Positions 19,025 to 28,800 of a DNA stretch of 64,000 bases are shown here, in pieces. The notes below the pieces were generated by a model. That model was not told the DNA's origin and ran no database searches. It was given only the letters and a program-made list of their open reading frames with translations. How positions within the stretch are numbered: position 1 is the first letter of the stretch; each line of letters opens with the position of its first letter. The DNA is from Couchioplanes caeruleus (GTDB lineage: Bacteria; Actinomycetota; Actinomycetes; Mycobacteriales; Micromonosporaceae), in contig NZ_RJKL01000001.1 of the NCBI RefSeq assembly GCF_003751945.1, positions 5,332,001 to 5,396,000 of the forward strand, in the 5' to 3' direction. Both the position numbers and the translations under genes were made by a program.

Positions 19025-19969
19025 CTCACGGCTCCAGGGTCCCCGGCATTGTCCGTGGGCGCACCTGAGAATGGGCTGAGCTCAGCATGCGCCCTGATCA
19101 GGCCCGGCTAACGGTGATGCCCGACACGGTACGTCCTCCACGGTGCACGCGTAGTACGCGACGCGGGGGCTTTCCGCCGACCCCGCATCCCGGACACCGA
19201 ATGGCAATGAGCGCCATACCCGGCACCGTTCAGGAGGGGTGGCCCCCCGAGATGCTGATGGGTGTGTCCGCCATCCGCAGGGGCCGGAGTGTCCGACGGG
19301 GTAGTTGTGAACAGCGGGACATCCGCTTCTGATGGGGCGCGCACGAGCGTACTTTGTTAGGAGTCCGAAACGCCGAGTCTCCCGTTCTCGACGTTGCGGA
19401 CAAATGGCGCCCAGGGCCCGGCCACCACAGCCGGCTGCGAGGCGCTCGGGCCGTCGGTAGGTCCCGTACCGGCGGCCCGACTCCTGCCGCCGCATGTCGC
19501 GGCATTACCAACACCTCGCCGCCGGTATCTCCGGTGATCACCACGCCTCAGGCCGGCCGGCATGTCCAGTGGCCGCACGGCCAAGGCCGCGGTCATATCT
19601 ACGTGAACCACGGCCGACGCCGCGCCGTCACATCCCTGGCACGCGGCGCTTGCCGTTGGCGGGTTCACTGTGGCTCGCGGTGTTTGTTGTTGCCGGGTCC
19701 CGGTGGCTCGCGGCGTTGCCGATCGGTGAGTCCCCGTCGCCCGCGGCTTTCGCCGTCAGCGTGGCGCGCGGGTCACGGCTTCCTTTGCCGGTGTGTCCCG
19801 CGCCCCGACCTGGCTGCCGGGTGTGTCTCGTGTTGCCGGCTCAGCGTGGCGCGTGGGTCACGGCTCCTTCCGCCGCTGTGTCCCGCGTGCCCGACCTTCG
19901 CCGCCGGGGCGCGCCTCGTGCCTCCGGCGGCTGCCCGCGGTATGTGAATCGCCCGGCTGCCGCCCAGGC
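19025..19969. other. 945-base stretch without a supported gene; contains an 85-bp-period direct repeat
   Basis: Open frames here lack family resemblance and overlap on both strands, so none is called. Sequence 19756-19820 is repeated at 19841-19907 with about 85% identity (both start TCAGCGTGGCGCG). Shorter GTGGCTCGCGG repeats lie near 19672 and 19701. The base composition is more T-rich than in the flanking genes. It separates the DedA gene from the 3' end of the carboxylase alpha gene and may be decayed sequence. Confidence 0.5.
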
Positions 19970-21724
19970 TCAGTCGTCGATCGTGCAGATCGTCGTGCCC
20001 GCGGTGACCGTGGAGCCGACCTCGGCGGTCAGGCCGTTGACCGTGCCCGCGCGGTGCGCCTGGAGGGGCTGCTCCATCTTCATCGCCTCGACGACCACGA
20101 TGACATCGCCCTCGGCCACGGTGTCACCGTTGGCGGCGGCGACCTTGACGATGGTGCCCTGCATCGGTGCGGTCAGCGCGGCGGCGCCGCCCGGGGCCGC
20201 GGACGCCGCTCGGGCGCTCGCGCGGCGGGAGGTGGGGCGGGCTGCGGGGGCTGTGCCCGTACCCGTCATGAGATTGGCCGGGAGACGCACCTCCAGGCGC
20301 TTGCCGCCGACCTCGACCACGACGGTCTCGCGCTCCGGCGCGTCCGGCGCCGGACCGGCGGTCGGCGTGAAGGCCGGGACGCCACCGGTCCATTCGGTTT
20401 CGATCCAGCGCGTGTGCACGGAGAAGGGCTCGTCGGTGAACGCCTCGTCGCGCACGACCAGGCGGTGGAACGGAAGGACGGTCGCGATCCCCTCGATGAC
20501 CGTCTCGTCGAGCGCCCGGCGGGCCCGCTGCAGTGCCTCGGCCCGGGTCGCCCCGGTCACGATGATCTTCGCCAGCATCGAGTCGAAGTTGCCGCCGATG
20601 ACGCTGCCCGCCTCGACGCCCGCGTCGACCCGGATGCCCGGTCCGGACGGCCAGGTCAGGCCGGTGACCGTCCCCGGAGCGGGCAGGAAGTTGCGGCCGG
20701 CATCCTCGCCGTTGATCCGGAACTCGATCGAGTGACCGCGCGGCTCCGGATCCTCGGACAGCGCCAGCGGCTCACCATCGGCGATGCGGAACTGCTCGCG
20801 GACGAGGTCGATGCCGGCGGTCTCCTCGCTGACCGGGTGCTCCACCTGGAGTCGCGTGTTGACCTCGAGGAACGAGATCGTGCCGTCCTGCCCGACGAGA
20901 TATTCCACCGTGCCGGCGCCGTGGTAGCCGGCCTCACGGCAAATCGCCTTGGCGCTGGAGTGGATGCGCTCCCGCTGCTCGGACGTGAGGAAGGGAGCCG
21001 GCGCCTCCTCGACCAACTTCTGGTGCCGTCGCTGGAGGGAACAGTCGCGCGTGCCGACGACGACCACGTTGCCGTGCGTGTCGGCCAGCACCTGCGCCTC
21101 GACGTGACGCGGCCGGTCGAGGTAGCGCTCGACGAAGCACTCGCCGCGGCCGAAGGCCGCCACCGCCTCGCGAGTGGCCGACTCGAACAGCGAAGGAATC
21201 TCCTCGAGCGTGCGCGCGACCTTGAGACCGCGCCCGCCGCCACCGAAGGCGGCCTTGATGGCGACGGGAAGGCCGTGCTCGCGAGCGAACGCGACGATCT
21301 CGTCCGCCCCGGAGACCGGCTCGGCCGTGCCGGGCACGAGCGGCGCGCCGGCCCGCTGCGCGATGTGCCGCGCGGTGACCTTGTCGCCCAGGTCGCGGAT
21401 CGCCGCCGGCGTCGGACCGATCCAGGTCAGGCCCGCATCGAGTACGGCCTGAGCGAACTCGGCGTTCTCACTGAGGAAGCCGTAGCCGGGGTGCACCGCG
21501 TCAGCTCCGCTGCGTGCGGCGACATCGAGGATCTTGTCGATGCGCAGATAGGTCTCGGCCGCTGTCTCGCCGTCGAGGGCCCAAGCCTCGTCGGCGAGCC
21601 GCGCGGGAAGCGCGTCCCGGTCACTGTCCGCATAGACGGCGACACTGGTCAGGCCCGCGTCTTTGCAGGCCCGAATGACACGGACGGCGATCTCGCCGCG
21701 ATTAGCGATCAATACCTTGCGCAC
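19970..21724 (-). CDS. accA: Acyl-CoA carboxylase alpha subunit (biotin carboxylase + biotin carboxyl carrier)
   Basis: A 584-residue protein. Residues 1-450 are biotin carboxylase: [17 protein letters not shown], the ATP-grasp glycine loop [16 protein letters not shown]-like [17 protein letters not shown], and the catalytic [14 protein letters not shown]. The last 75 residues are a biotinyl carrier domain with EAMKMEQPL, whose lysine would carry biotin. It carboxylates biotin with bicarbonate and ATP and works with a separate beta subunit (here at 31.5-33.1 kb) and a small epsilon subunit (25.5 kb) to make malonyl-CoA or methylmalonyl-CoA. GTG start with TAGGCT 6 bases upstream (leaderless). 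It is equivalent to AccA3/PccA of actinobacteria. Confidence 0.95.
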   Translation of the reverse strand: MRKVLIANRGEIAVRVIRACKDAGLTSVAVYADSDRDALPARLADEAWALDGETAAETYLRIDKILDVAARSGADAVHPGYGFLSENAEFAQAVLDAGLTWIGPTPAAIRDLGDKVTARHIAQRAGAPLVPGTAEPVSGADEIVAFAREHGLPVAIKAAFGGGGRGLKVARTLEEIPSLFESATREAVAAFGRGECFVERYLDRPRHVEAQVLADTHGNVVVVGTRDCSLQRRHQKLVEEAPAPFLTSEQRERIHSSAKAICREAGYHGAGTVEYLVGQDGTISFLEVNTRLQVEHPVSEETAGIDLVREQFRIADGEPLALSEDPEPRGHSIEFRINGEDAGRNFLPAPGTVTGLTWPSGPGIRVDAGVEAGSVIGGNFDSMLAKIIVTGATRAEALQRARRALDETVIEGIATVLPFHRLVVRDEAFTDEPFSVHTRWIETEWTGGVPAFTPTAGPAPDAPERETVVVEVGGKRLEVRLPANLMTGTGTAPAARPTSRRASARAASAAPGGAAALTAPMQGTIVKVAAANGDTVAEGDVIVVVEAMKMEQPLQAHRAGTVNGLTAEVGSTVTAGTTICTIDD

Positions 21725-21730
21725 GGGCTG

Positions 21731-21736
21731 AGCCTA
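21731..21736 (-). promoter_or_regulatory. -10 element (TAGGCT) of the carboxylase alpha gene
   Basis: TAGGCT lies 6 bases ahead of the GTG on the minus strand, giving a leaderless start. Confidence 0.5.
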
Positions 21737-21821
21737 TCGTCCGATGTCACCGGCGCGCTCGGACCTGTGGACAGAGCCGTGCCCTGTGCCGAATGTCGGC
21801 CTTGTCCGTGCGGCTCGCTGC

Positions 21822-22460
21822 CTATCGTCCCTGTTCCTGCCCCTCGGCCTTTTTCCACAGGGCCGGAACGCCGACGCCGAAGGTCAGAAGAAGCCGGCGA
21901 AGAAGTGGCAGAGACAACCCGATGACGTTGCCGTGATCGCCCTCGATCCGCTCGACGAAGGAACCACCAAGTCCGTCGATGGTGAACGCCCCGGCGACAT
22001 GCAGCGGCTCGCGGCTGGCGACGTACGCTTCGATCTCGGAATCACTGACATCGGCGAAGTGCACGACCGTGGCACCCACGTCCTCCGCCTGCTTGCCGCT
22101 GGTGAGATCGGTCAGATGATGCCCGGTGTGCAGCACCCCGGACCGCCCCCGCATGGCCGTCCACCGCCGAACAGCCTCCGCGGCGTTGGCAGGCTTACCG
22201 AGAATCTGGCCGTCGAAGGCCAGTACGGAGTCGCAGCCGAGCACGAGAACGTCGGGGTCAGGAGGAAGCGTGGAAGCCACGGCCCGCGCCTTCATCCGCG
22301 CCAGCGCAAGGCAGAGATCGTAGGCATCGGCCGCCTCGACGACGGACTCGTCTACGCCGCTGACCTGAACAGATGGGTCGAAGCCAGCGGCCCGGAGCAG
22401 GGCCAGCCGGGCAGGGCTGGCAGAGGCAAGAACCAGCCGGAGGCCGTCGTCAGTCCGCAC
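21822..22460 (-). CDS. maf: Maf family nucleoside triphosphate pyrophosphatase
   Basis: A 212-residue Maf protein. It has the N-terminal [19 protein letters not shown], the [18 protein letters not shown] core and the [29 protein letters not shown]-terminal signature. Maf enzymes hydrolyse non-canonical or canonical nucleoside triphosphates to monophosphates and are implicated in house-cleaning and septum arrest. In mycobacteria maf sits next to accE and accD of the carboxylase locus. Here it follows accA but is separated from accE by the type VII cassette. The GTG at 22460 was preferred because TAGCGT lies 7 bases upstream; a GTG three codons earlier is the alternative. Confidence 0.92.
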   Translation of the reverse strand: MRTDDGLRLVLASASPARLALLRAAGFDPSVQVSGVDESVVEAADAYDLCLALARMKARAVASTLPPDPDVLVLGCDSVLAFDGQILGKPANAAEAVRRWTAMRGRSGVLHTGHHLTDLTSGKQAEDVGATVVHFADVSDSEIEAYVASREPLHVAGAFTIDGLGGSFVERIEGDHGNVIGLSLPLLRRLLLTFGVGVPALWKKAEGQEQGR

Positions 22461-22467
22461 AAGACCC

Positions 22468-22473
22468 ACGCTA
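22468..22473 (-). promoter_or_regulatory. -10 element (TAGCGT) of maf
   Basis: TAGCGT, a 7-base spacer and GTG on the minus strand. It lies in the 31-base gap after the mycosin gene, so maf probably has its own leaderless transcript. Confidence 0.45.
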
Positions 22474-22491
22474 CAAGCTTCGGAGGCCCGC

Positions 22492-23610
22492 TCAGCGCGC
22501 CCCACCGGAGGACCGCCGCCGCCGAACCCACAGGACGGCCACAAGCCCGGCAACAAGCACCGCGAGGACGCCTCCAGCGGCCAGGGGAGTGCTGTCACCG
22601 GTGGGTGCGTCGCCGGGTGCGGCTCCGGGCGTCGGCGCGGCGGGCCCGGAAGGGGCGGCGGGCGCAGAACTGGTCTGCGTCCCAGAGGCGGAACCACCCT
22701 CACCTCTCAGAGCGGCCACGATATCGACGACGCCGTGTCCGTATTCATCATCAACACCAGGAGCACCTTTGTCGGTAGCGGTGTCCTGCAGTCGCTGCAC
22801 GACCTCCTCGGCGGTCATTTTCGGGTACTTGCTTCGAAGTAGCGCCGCAGCGCCGGACACGATCGCCGCGGAAGCCGATGTTCCAGTGCCCGTGCGATAC
22901 CCGCCTTGGTTGCTGGTGCTCACAATGTCTTCGCCCGGGGCCATCAAGTCCAGAGCAGGTCCGGTAACGGAGACGTCCGCCTTTTTACCTGAACGATCGA
23001 CTGCGCCGACGGCGACGATACTCCCCAAAACCGCCGGCGCGGTTACACCGGCATCTTGTGGTCTGTTGCCAGCTGACGCGACGATGACAACGTCGGCTTC
23101 GGCTGCTGCTTTGACAGCTTCAATCGTCTTCAGGTCGAGGCCCCCGCCTACGGACAGATTAATGACCTTCGCGCCGTGCTGAACAGCGTAGTTGATCGCC
23201 GGCCCGATTTCGGCATTTCTCGGCTTGTTCTCGAAGATCCGAACGGGAAGAATCTTTGCTTCGGGTGCAATTCCCAGCGCGCCTTTGCCGGACCTCCCAT
23301 GTGCTGCAATCAGGCCGGCCATGCCAGTGCCGTGCCCGGTTTTGTCACTGCGCCCATCTCGTCCCTTGTTTATGAAGTCGGTACCGCTGAGGATGCTTCC
23401 TGTGAGATCGGCGTGGTTGCTTACTCCGGAGTCGATTACACCGACCGTGACGCCACTTCCTGCTGCTATCTGATGAACATCGCCAATTTTCAAGAAATCG
23501 AGGTGCCACTGCTTGTCGCGGGTTGCGTCGGCGAGAGCCGGTCCGATCGGTATGCCGCTGCCGATGGCGAGCGTTACCAGTCCAAGTAGAGCGAGGAGTT
23601 GCCGCCTCAT
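22492..23610 (-). CDS. mycP: Mycosin-type (type VII secretion-associated) S8 serine protease
   Basis: A 372-residue subtilase. An N-terminal signal peptide ([23 protein letters not shown]) is followed by the S8 domain with Asp near residue 60 (VIDSG), His near 93 (GHGTGMAG) and Ser near 247 ([12 protein letters not shown]). A Pro/Ala-rich linker and a C-terminal membrane helix ([20 protein letters not shown]) ending in RRRR follow. This layout, membrane-anchored with the protease outside, is that of mycosins, which are core parts of ESX type VII systems. It overlaps the upstream PPE-like gene by ATGA. No other ESX machinery gene (EccB, C, D, E) is nearby. Confidence 0.92.
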   Translation of the reverse strand: MRRQLLALLGLVTLAIGSGIPIGPALADATRDKQWHLDFLKIGDVHQIAAGSGVTVGVIDSGVSNHADLTGSILSGTDFINKGRDGRSDKTGHGTGMAGLIAAHGRSGKGALGIAPEAKILPVRIFENKPRNAEIGPAINYAVQHGAKVINLSVGGGLDLKTIEAVKAAAEADVVIVASAGNRPQDAGVTAPAVLGSIVAVGAVDRSGKKADVSVTGPALDLMAPGEDIVSTSNQGGYRTGTGTSASAAIVSGAAALLRSKYPKMTAEEVVQRLQDTATDKGAPGVDDEYGHGVVDIVAALRGEGGSASGTQTSSAPAAPSGPAAPTPGAAPGDAPTGDSTPLAAGGVLAVLVAGLVAVLWVRRRRSSGGAR

Positions 23611-25004
23611 GCTCTGTAGCCGATGGCGGGTCCGGGGTCGATAGGGCTTGGATCGGCAGGAGGCAGCAGTACGGGATCGACGCCTTCGTCTGTAGCCCAC
23701 GGGTTGTCCGGATCCCACCGCTTTGTGCTGGGCCTCTCGGAGTGCTCTCGTGTTCCAGTCAACGGTTGAATTAAGCCTCCGACCGCGTGTGGTGTACTCG
23801 CCGGTCTTGCTGGCGTACCCCCGACGGGGCTGGCCCCCTGCGGGCTTATGACGCCACCCACCGGATTGACTCGACCTCCGACCGATGTCCGGGATCCGGG
23901 GATGTTCGCGGGCATCTGTCCGATGACCCCGTTGCCCGGGCCGGCACCGATGATCCCGCCGGGTGGCATTGTCATACGCCCAGCGGGCCCGCTGCCACCT
24001 GTCCTGGATCCGCCCGGCTCGGTTAATCTTTCGCCGCGCGGTGGTATTCCGCCGGAGAATAACGGGTTGGTGGCTCCTGGTGCCGTGATAGCGCTGGGAT
24101 GGAAACTTGCAGAAGTGCCTGTTGCAGGAGGGATCAGATTTCCCGCACCTGTCGTTCCATGCGTTGGTGATTGAGGGAGGTTGGCCGTGGTCGGGCTCAT
24201 GCTTCCGAGTGTGGGTCCACTGCCTATGATTCCAGCTCCTCCTGGATTCGTGACTCCTGGAAGTGAACTGTTCGAGGGCGAACTTGGCATGGAGCTGTTC
24301 GTTGGGTTGGAAGCCGACCGTCCGCTGGCGCCCTCAGGTGACGGGATGACCGGCGGAACGGCGAGTCCTGAATTTGAATATTCTTGATCGTCTCCGCCGG
24401 TCACGTACCTAGAATATTCTGCGGGGTTGTACGGCTTCGGCTTCTGGAGGGCTGCCTGTCCGCTGATCACCGTGCTGCTCAGGTCGTACATGATGGCGCG
24501 CGCCTGGGTGTTCAGTTGCTCTTGTTGGGCGGCGGATACCGGCGGGAATGAGATCTTCGGTGGCTCGGCCGGGTCGGCCGCCTCGGCCTGCTGCTTGGCC
24601 TGCCAGGAGAGGTTCGCCCTCTCGTTTGCCTCGTACTGCTCGAACAGGGGTTGCAGCTTGTGGCGGGCCAGGCTGAGGGTCAGCGTGACCGTCGAGAAGG
24701 TCGTGTAGTTGGCGGATGCCGCCTCATGGGTGGCTTGGAGGTCGGCGATCAGGTTGTCGAGCCGTTCCAGGTAGGCCGCCGATGCGGGGCTTTTCGACGG
24801 CGGCCAGACGGATGCGAGATTGTCTCGGTACATCTTGACCTGGCCCAGATGGGTGAGGGTCAGTTCGGCCGTCTGCTTCCACCCTGAGACCACGTCGAAG
24901 TGGCTGTCGGTCTGCTGATTCGCGACCGCGGCCCACATGGTGCGGACGTCCTTCGAGTTCCAGTCGGTGCCGCCGTAGCCGCCGCCTCCGCCCGCGATGA
25001 GCAT
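23607..25004 (-). CDS. PPE-like/ESX-associated protein with Gly/Pro/Ser-rich C-terminus
   Basis: A 465-residue protein. Residues 1-190 are helical (WAAVANQQTDSHFDVVSGWKQ..., then YRDNLASVWPP and a long second helix). Residues about 210-420 are low complexity, rich in Gly, Pro, Ser and Thr with repeated GGIIG/GGVI-like motifs. The C-terminus has a distinct conserved-looking tail (DPDNPWATDEGVDPVLLPP...DPGPAIG). The organisation resembles PPE-type substrates of type VII secretion, and its neighbours support this: the start overlaps the stop of the small helical gene (TGATG) and the end overlaps mycP (ATGA). I infer a secreted or surface substrate. It is not a recognised enzyme. Confidence 0.65.
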   Translation of the reverse strand: MLIAGGGGGYGGTDWNSKDVRTMWAAVANQQTDSHFDVVSGWKQTAELTLTHLGQVKMYRDNLASVWPPSKSPASAAYLERLDNLIADLQATHEAASANYTTFSTVTLTLSLARHKLQPLFEQYEANERANLSWQAKQQAEAADPAEPPKISFPPVSAAQQEQLNTQARAIMYDLSSTVISGQAALQKPKPYNPAEYSRYVTGGDDQEYSNSGLAVPPVIPSPEGASGRSASNPTNSSMPSSPSNSSLPGVTNPGGAGIIGSGPTLGSMSPTTANLPQSPTHGTTGAGNLIPPATGTSASFHPSAITAPGATNPLFSGGIPPRGERLTEPGGSRTGGSGPAGRMTMPPGGIIGAGPGNGVIGQMPANIPGSRTSVGGRVNPVGGVISPQGASPVGGTPARPASTPHAVGGLIQPLTGTREHSERPSTKRWDPDNPWATDEGVDPVLLPPADPSPIDPGPAIGYRA

Positions 25005-25402
25005 CAGAGCGTCTCCGTATCTCCGGGCGCGGGTACGGCGTCGGAGAAGGCCTTCTCGACGTCGGCCACGTTGGCGTGGGCGTACGCGTCCGAGTTCCGG
25101 TATTCGGCGCTGATGGACCGCGCCGCGGTGGCGAAGATGTGGGTGCCGTCGCGGAAGTTGAAGGTGTTGGCGAAGGTCTGGTTCTGGACCTCGTTGTGCA
25201 CCGTGAGGAAGCTCTGCAGTTCGGGGAAGGCCGGGCCGGCCGCGGGAAGCTCGGTCATCATCGCCGTGGTGACCCGTTGCAGGTTCGGGTCGTATCCGGC
25301 CTGCACCTCGTTCGCGAGTGTCCTGGCGAACTCCTCCATCGCGTGGATGTCGGTTTCGATCGAGGCGAAGCTCGTGATGGAGCTGTCCGGCAACTCGTGC
25401 AT
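25004..25402 (-). CDS. Small helical ESX-type secretion candidate
   Basis: A 132-residue alpha-helical protein, first gene of a three-gene cluster with the PPE-like gene and mycP. It is rich in Ala, Glu, Asp and Thr, has two predicted helical halves joined near residue 65, and carries YRNSD near the C-terminus. This fits the YxxxD/E export motif of type VII substrates. A WxG motif is absent, so it is not a classical WXG100 protein; it may be a PE/EspC-like partner of the PPE-like protein. The ATG is preceded by GGGGAGG. The assignment rests on context and length rather than on strong similarity. Confidence 0.6.
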   Translation of the reverse strand: MHELPDSSITSFASIETDIHAMEEFARTLANEVQAGYDPNLQRVTTAMMTELPAAGPAFPELQSFLTVHNEVQNQTFANTFNFRDGTHIFATAARSISAEYRNSDAYAHANVADVEKAFSDAVPAPGDTETL

Positions 25403-25535
25403 GCGCCTGTGCCCTCCCCTGGGAGTGCGAAATCTTCCGCGACCCTAGTCCGTGCCGGCCCGGGGTTCGACCCCCCCGTGGCCGGGGCTGTGGACACTCC
25501 CACCATACTGAGGGCTGTCTATCCCTTGAGGGTCC

Positions 25536-25733
25536 TCAGCGGGGCAGGCTCGACTCTCGCCAGGAGCCGCGGCCCGCTCCCGGGCGGGCGCTGCGGAGCC
25601 ACGGGTTCGTCGATGTGCGGGACTTTGCGGCATCCGTACCCGTGGATGCTCCGACCAAGGCCCCTACCAGGGCGGCCAGCTCTTCTGCGGTCGGTGCGCC
25701 ACGGACCACGCTGACCAGCGGTTCCTCATTCAT
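25536..25733 (-). CDS. accE: Acyl-CoA carboxylase epsilon subunit
   Basis: A 65-residue protein matching the AccE family: PLVSVVRGAPTAEELAALVGAL at the N-terminus and a basic tryptophan-containing C-terminus (NPWLRSAR...GSWRESSLPR). In actinobacteria this small subunit binds the alpha/beta carboxylase core and raises its activity. It is normally encoded next to accD and maf. Here it is cut off from both: the beta-subunit gene is 5.8 kb away, and maf is on the other side of the type VII cassette. The ATG follows TACGCT by 6 bases on the minus strand (leaderless). It is divergent from a giant kinase gene. Confidence 0.85.
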   Translation of the reverse strand: MNEEPLVSVVRGAPTAEELAALVGALVGASTGTDAAKSRTSTNPWLRSARPGAGRGSWRESSLPR

Positions 25734-25739
25734 TGATCA

Positions 25740-25745
25740 AGCGTA
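25740..25745 (-). promoter_or_regulatory. -10 element (TACGCT) of accE
   Basis: TACGCT, a 6-base spacer and the ATG of accE on the minus strand. Confidence 0.5.
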
Positions 25746-25821
25746 CGGTCTGGCCCGCGGTGTGCGGTGACACGCATCCCACACTCGGCTGATCGATTCG
25801 CTGCGGCTCGACAGGACCGGG

Positions 25822-25827
25822 TATTTT
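25822..25827 (+). promoter_or_regulatory. -10 element (TATTTT) of the large kinase gene
   Basis: TATTTT lies 7 bases before the ATG at 25835. The promoter faces away from accE in a 101-base divergent gap, so one regulator could control both. Confidence 0.45.
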
Positions 25828-25834
25828 CTGCGTG

Positions 25835-28800
25835 ATGTCTACTTCCCCCCCGCTCGTTGTCGCTGACCGCTACCGGCTCGTCGCGCCGCTCGGTCAGGGC
25901 GGGATGGGTCGTGTCTGGCGGGCGACCGATGTCGTCCTGCACCGGGAAGTGGCGATCAAGGAGCTTGTTCCTCCTCCGGGCCTCACTCCCGACGAGCGGC
26001 AGGAGATGCGGGAGCGCTCGTTGCGGGAGGCGCGGGCGATCGCGCGGCTCAGCAACATCAACGTGGTGCGCGTCTTCGACGTGCTGCGGACCGATGCGGA
26101 TCCGTGGATCGTCATGGAGTACGTGCCGTCACGCTCCCTCCAGGACATTCTGGCCAGCGACGGACCCTTCAACCCGGTCCGCGCCGGCGAGATCGGGCTC
26201 GGCGTCCTCGGCGCGCTGCGGGCCGCTCACCACGCCGGTGTCGTGCACCGCGACGTCAAGCCCGGCAATGTGCTGATCGGCGAGGACGGCCGGGTCGTGC
26301 TCACCGACTTCGGCCTCGCCACGGTGCCCGGCGACCCGAACGTGACGCGGACCGGCCTGGTGCTGGGCTCGCCCGCGTACATTGCTCCGGAGCGTGCCCG
26401 CGACGGCTCTGCCGGTCCTGGTGCCGATCTGTGGTCGCTCGGCGCGACCCTCTACGCCGCGGTCGAGGGCGCGTCGCCGTTCGCGCGTTCCTCGGCGATC
26501 GCGACGCTGGCCGCCCTCGCGACCGAGAATCCGCCGCCGGCCCGCAACGCCGGTCCGCTCAAGCCGGTCCTCAACGGTCTGCTGCGCAAGGATCCCGCGC
26601 ACCGCATCAATGCCGACGAGACCGAGCGTCTGCTGCTGCGCGCGACCGGGCGCCGGTCGCGGCTGAGCTTCCCGATGAGCGCGACGATGCGGCGTCCCGG
26701 CGCCGGTCGCGAACGTCCACCGATCGTTCCGGGCGTCACGGGCAGCGCGCCCGTCGTGCCCGGCCCGCGACCTCCGGTCACCTCCGGCCGGCCGCCGACG
26801 CCTCCGCCGACCGGCGCCGGCCGCACCGGTTCCGCGCCGGTGTCTCCGAGCCGGGGGGCCGCGCCGCCGCCGGTCCCTCCCGGCCGGGCCACTCCGCCGA
26901 ACGTGTCGGGGCGCGCCGGGATGGGCCGGGCCACCCCGCCGGTCACCCACGGTCGCGTCGCGCCCCCGGTCACCTCCGGGCCGTCGGGTGCGACGCCGCC
27001 GGGCCGTCCGCCGGTCACGCCGGGCCGCGCGCCCGCGACCCCGCCGCCGGACCAGGGTCGCCCGACGATCTTCACTCCGGGCAAGGCCACGGTCGGCCGC
27101 GCGCCGCGTCCCGCGGACGCGCCCCGAAAGCCCGAATTGGACGCCACCAGGGTGGACCCGTCGGCGGTTTTCTCAAGTACGGGCACAGCGAAGCCGCCGC
27201 CCCCAGGGCAGGAATCAGGAGCGGAACCACCCACCACCCCTACCGCGACGATGCGCGGCGCGGGCTCCGCTTTGGGCTCCTTCACGGCCGAAGAGGTCGC
27301 CGAAGCCCTCCAGCGCCAAGCAGGCCGGCACCCACAGTCGACACCCACCCCGGCACCCCCGCCCCCACCCTCAACCGCAACCACCACCTCGACCTCGAGC
27401 AGCGCCTCGACCCCCAACAGCGCCTCGACCTTGAGCCGCCCCTCGACCCCGAGCCGCGACGAGGCATCAGTCTCGTCCCGCCCGGAGACGCCGAGCCCCT
27501 CGGAGGCCACGGCCGGTTCCCAGAAGGCGAACCCGGCCGACGCCCCGGCCAGTTCCGAGAAGCGGAGTCCGGCCGACACCCCGGCCGCCCCGGGACCGTC
27601 GGCGTCCGCCGAGGTCGAAACCGCCACGTCCGATGCACCGGCATCGACCGCCGGCGAATCGTCGGCCGCGCCCGGCACCGCAGCGGAACCGAAATCCTCC
27701 CGCGAGCCATTCGGCCCCCGCCCGACGAAGTCCACCAATGGGACGGACGGCGCCGGGGACGACAATGCCGCGACTGCCAAGGCCCCGGCGGACAAGGCTG
27801 CAAGCGATAAGCCCTCGCAGCCACAGGACGAGGTTGACGCGCTCAAGGGCGGCGACGCGCTCAAGGGCGGCGACGCGCTCAAGGGCGGCGACGCGCCCGA
27901 GAGTGGAGCGCCCAAGGAGGGTGGCGAGCCGGAGACGCCGCCAATCAAAGCCACCCCTGGTGCCGAGTCCAAGACCGCGGACTCCAAGGCTGGCGACCTG
28001 GCCGCCGAGTCCTCGACGGAAGAGGCCAAGCCGGAGCCGTCGCCGGCCAAGCCTGCGGTAGGCGCCCGGGCAGGAGCGGCCTCCACAAGCAAAGCCGCCC
28101 GAAAGAAGGGCCGCAGCCGGCAGGCGGCTGACACCAAGCCTGCCGCCGACCGCACGAACCAGGCGAAGGCGGCAACAGCATCGACCTCCGCGCAGGCCGA
28201 GAACGCCCAGCCTGCGACATCGCAGGACGCGAAGGCGGAACTCGCCGCAGCGCAGGACTCGACGGCGCAGGACGCCGCAGCCCAGGACGCCGCAGCCCAG
28301 GACGCGACAGCCGAGGATTCGACGGCGCTGGACGCGACGGCCCAGGATCCGGCGGAGCTGGACGCGACGGCCCAGGATCCGGCGGAGCTGGACGCGACGG
28401 CCCAGGATCCGGCGGCGCAGGACGCGACGGCCCAGGATCCGGCAGCGCAGGACGCGACCGCCCAGGACCCGATGGCGCAGGACGAGGCAGCCGAGGGCCC
28501 GACGGAGCAAGGCACGACGGCGGATGCGGACGAAACGCCCGCGGATGTCACGCCCGAGCCTGAGGTCGAAGCGCCATCGGCTGAGGCCGTCGCGGCCGTA
28601 GGCAAGAAGGGCGGTTCCGGCGCCGCGACGAAGGATGCCGAGGGCGGCAAGTCCGAGGGCGCGCGGCCCAAGAGTGACGTGTCTGAGCTCGCGTCTCTGG
28701 CGATGTCCGACTCGGATTCGCAGACCCGGGTCATCGGGTCCACCCAGAGCGAGTCGCTCGCGCCGACGTCCGGGGCGCCCGCGAGTCGGCCGGCGTGGCA

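Noticed and set aside
19354..19947. 197-codon frame in the gene-free stretch after the DedA gene
   Set aside because: Composition is irregular, no motif is visible, and competing frames exist on both strands.
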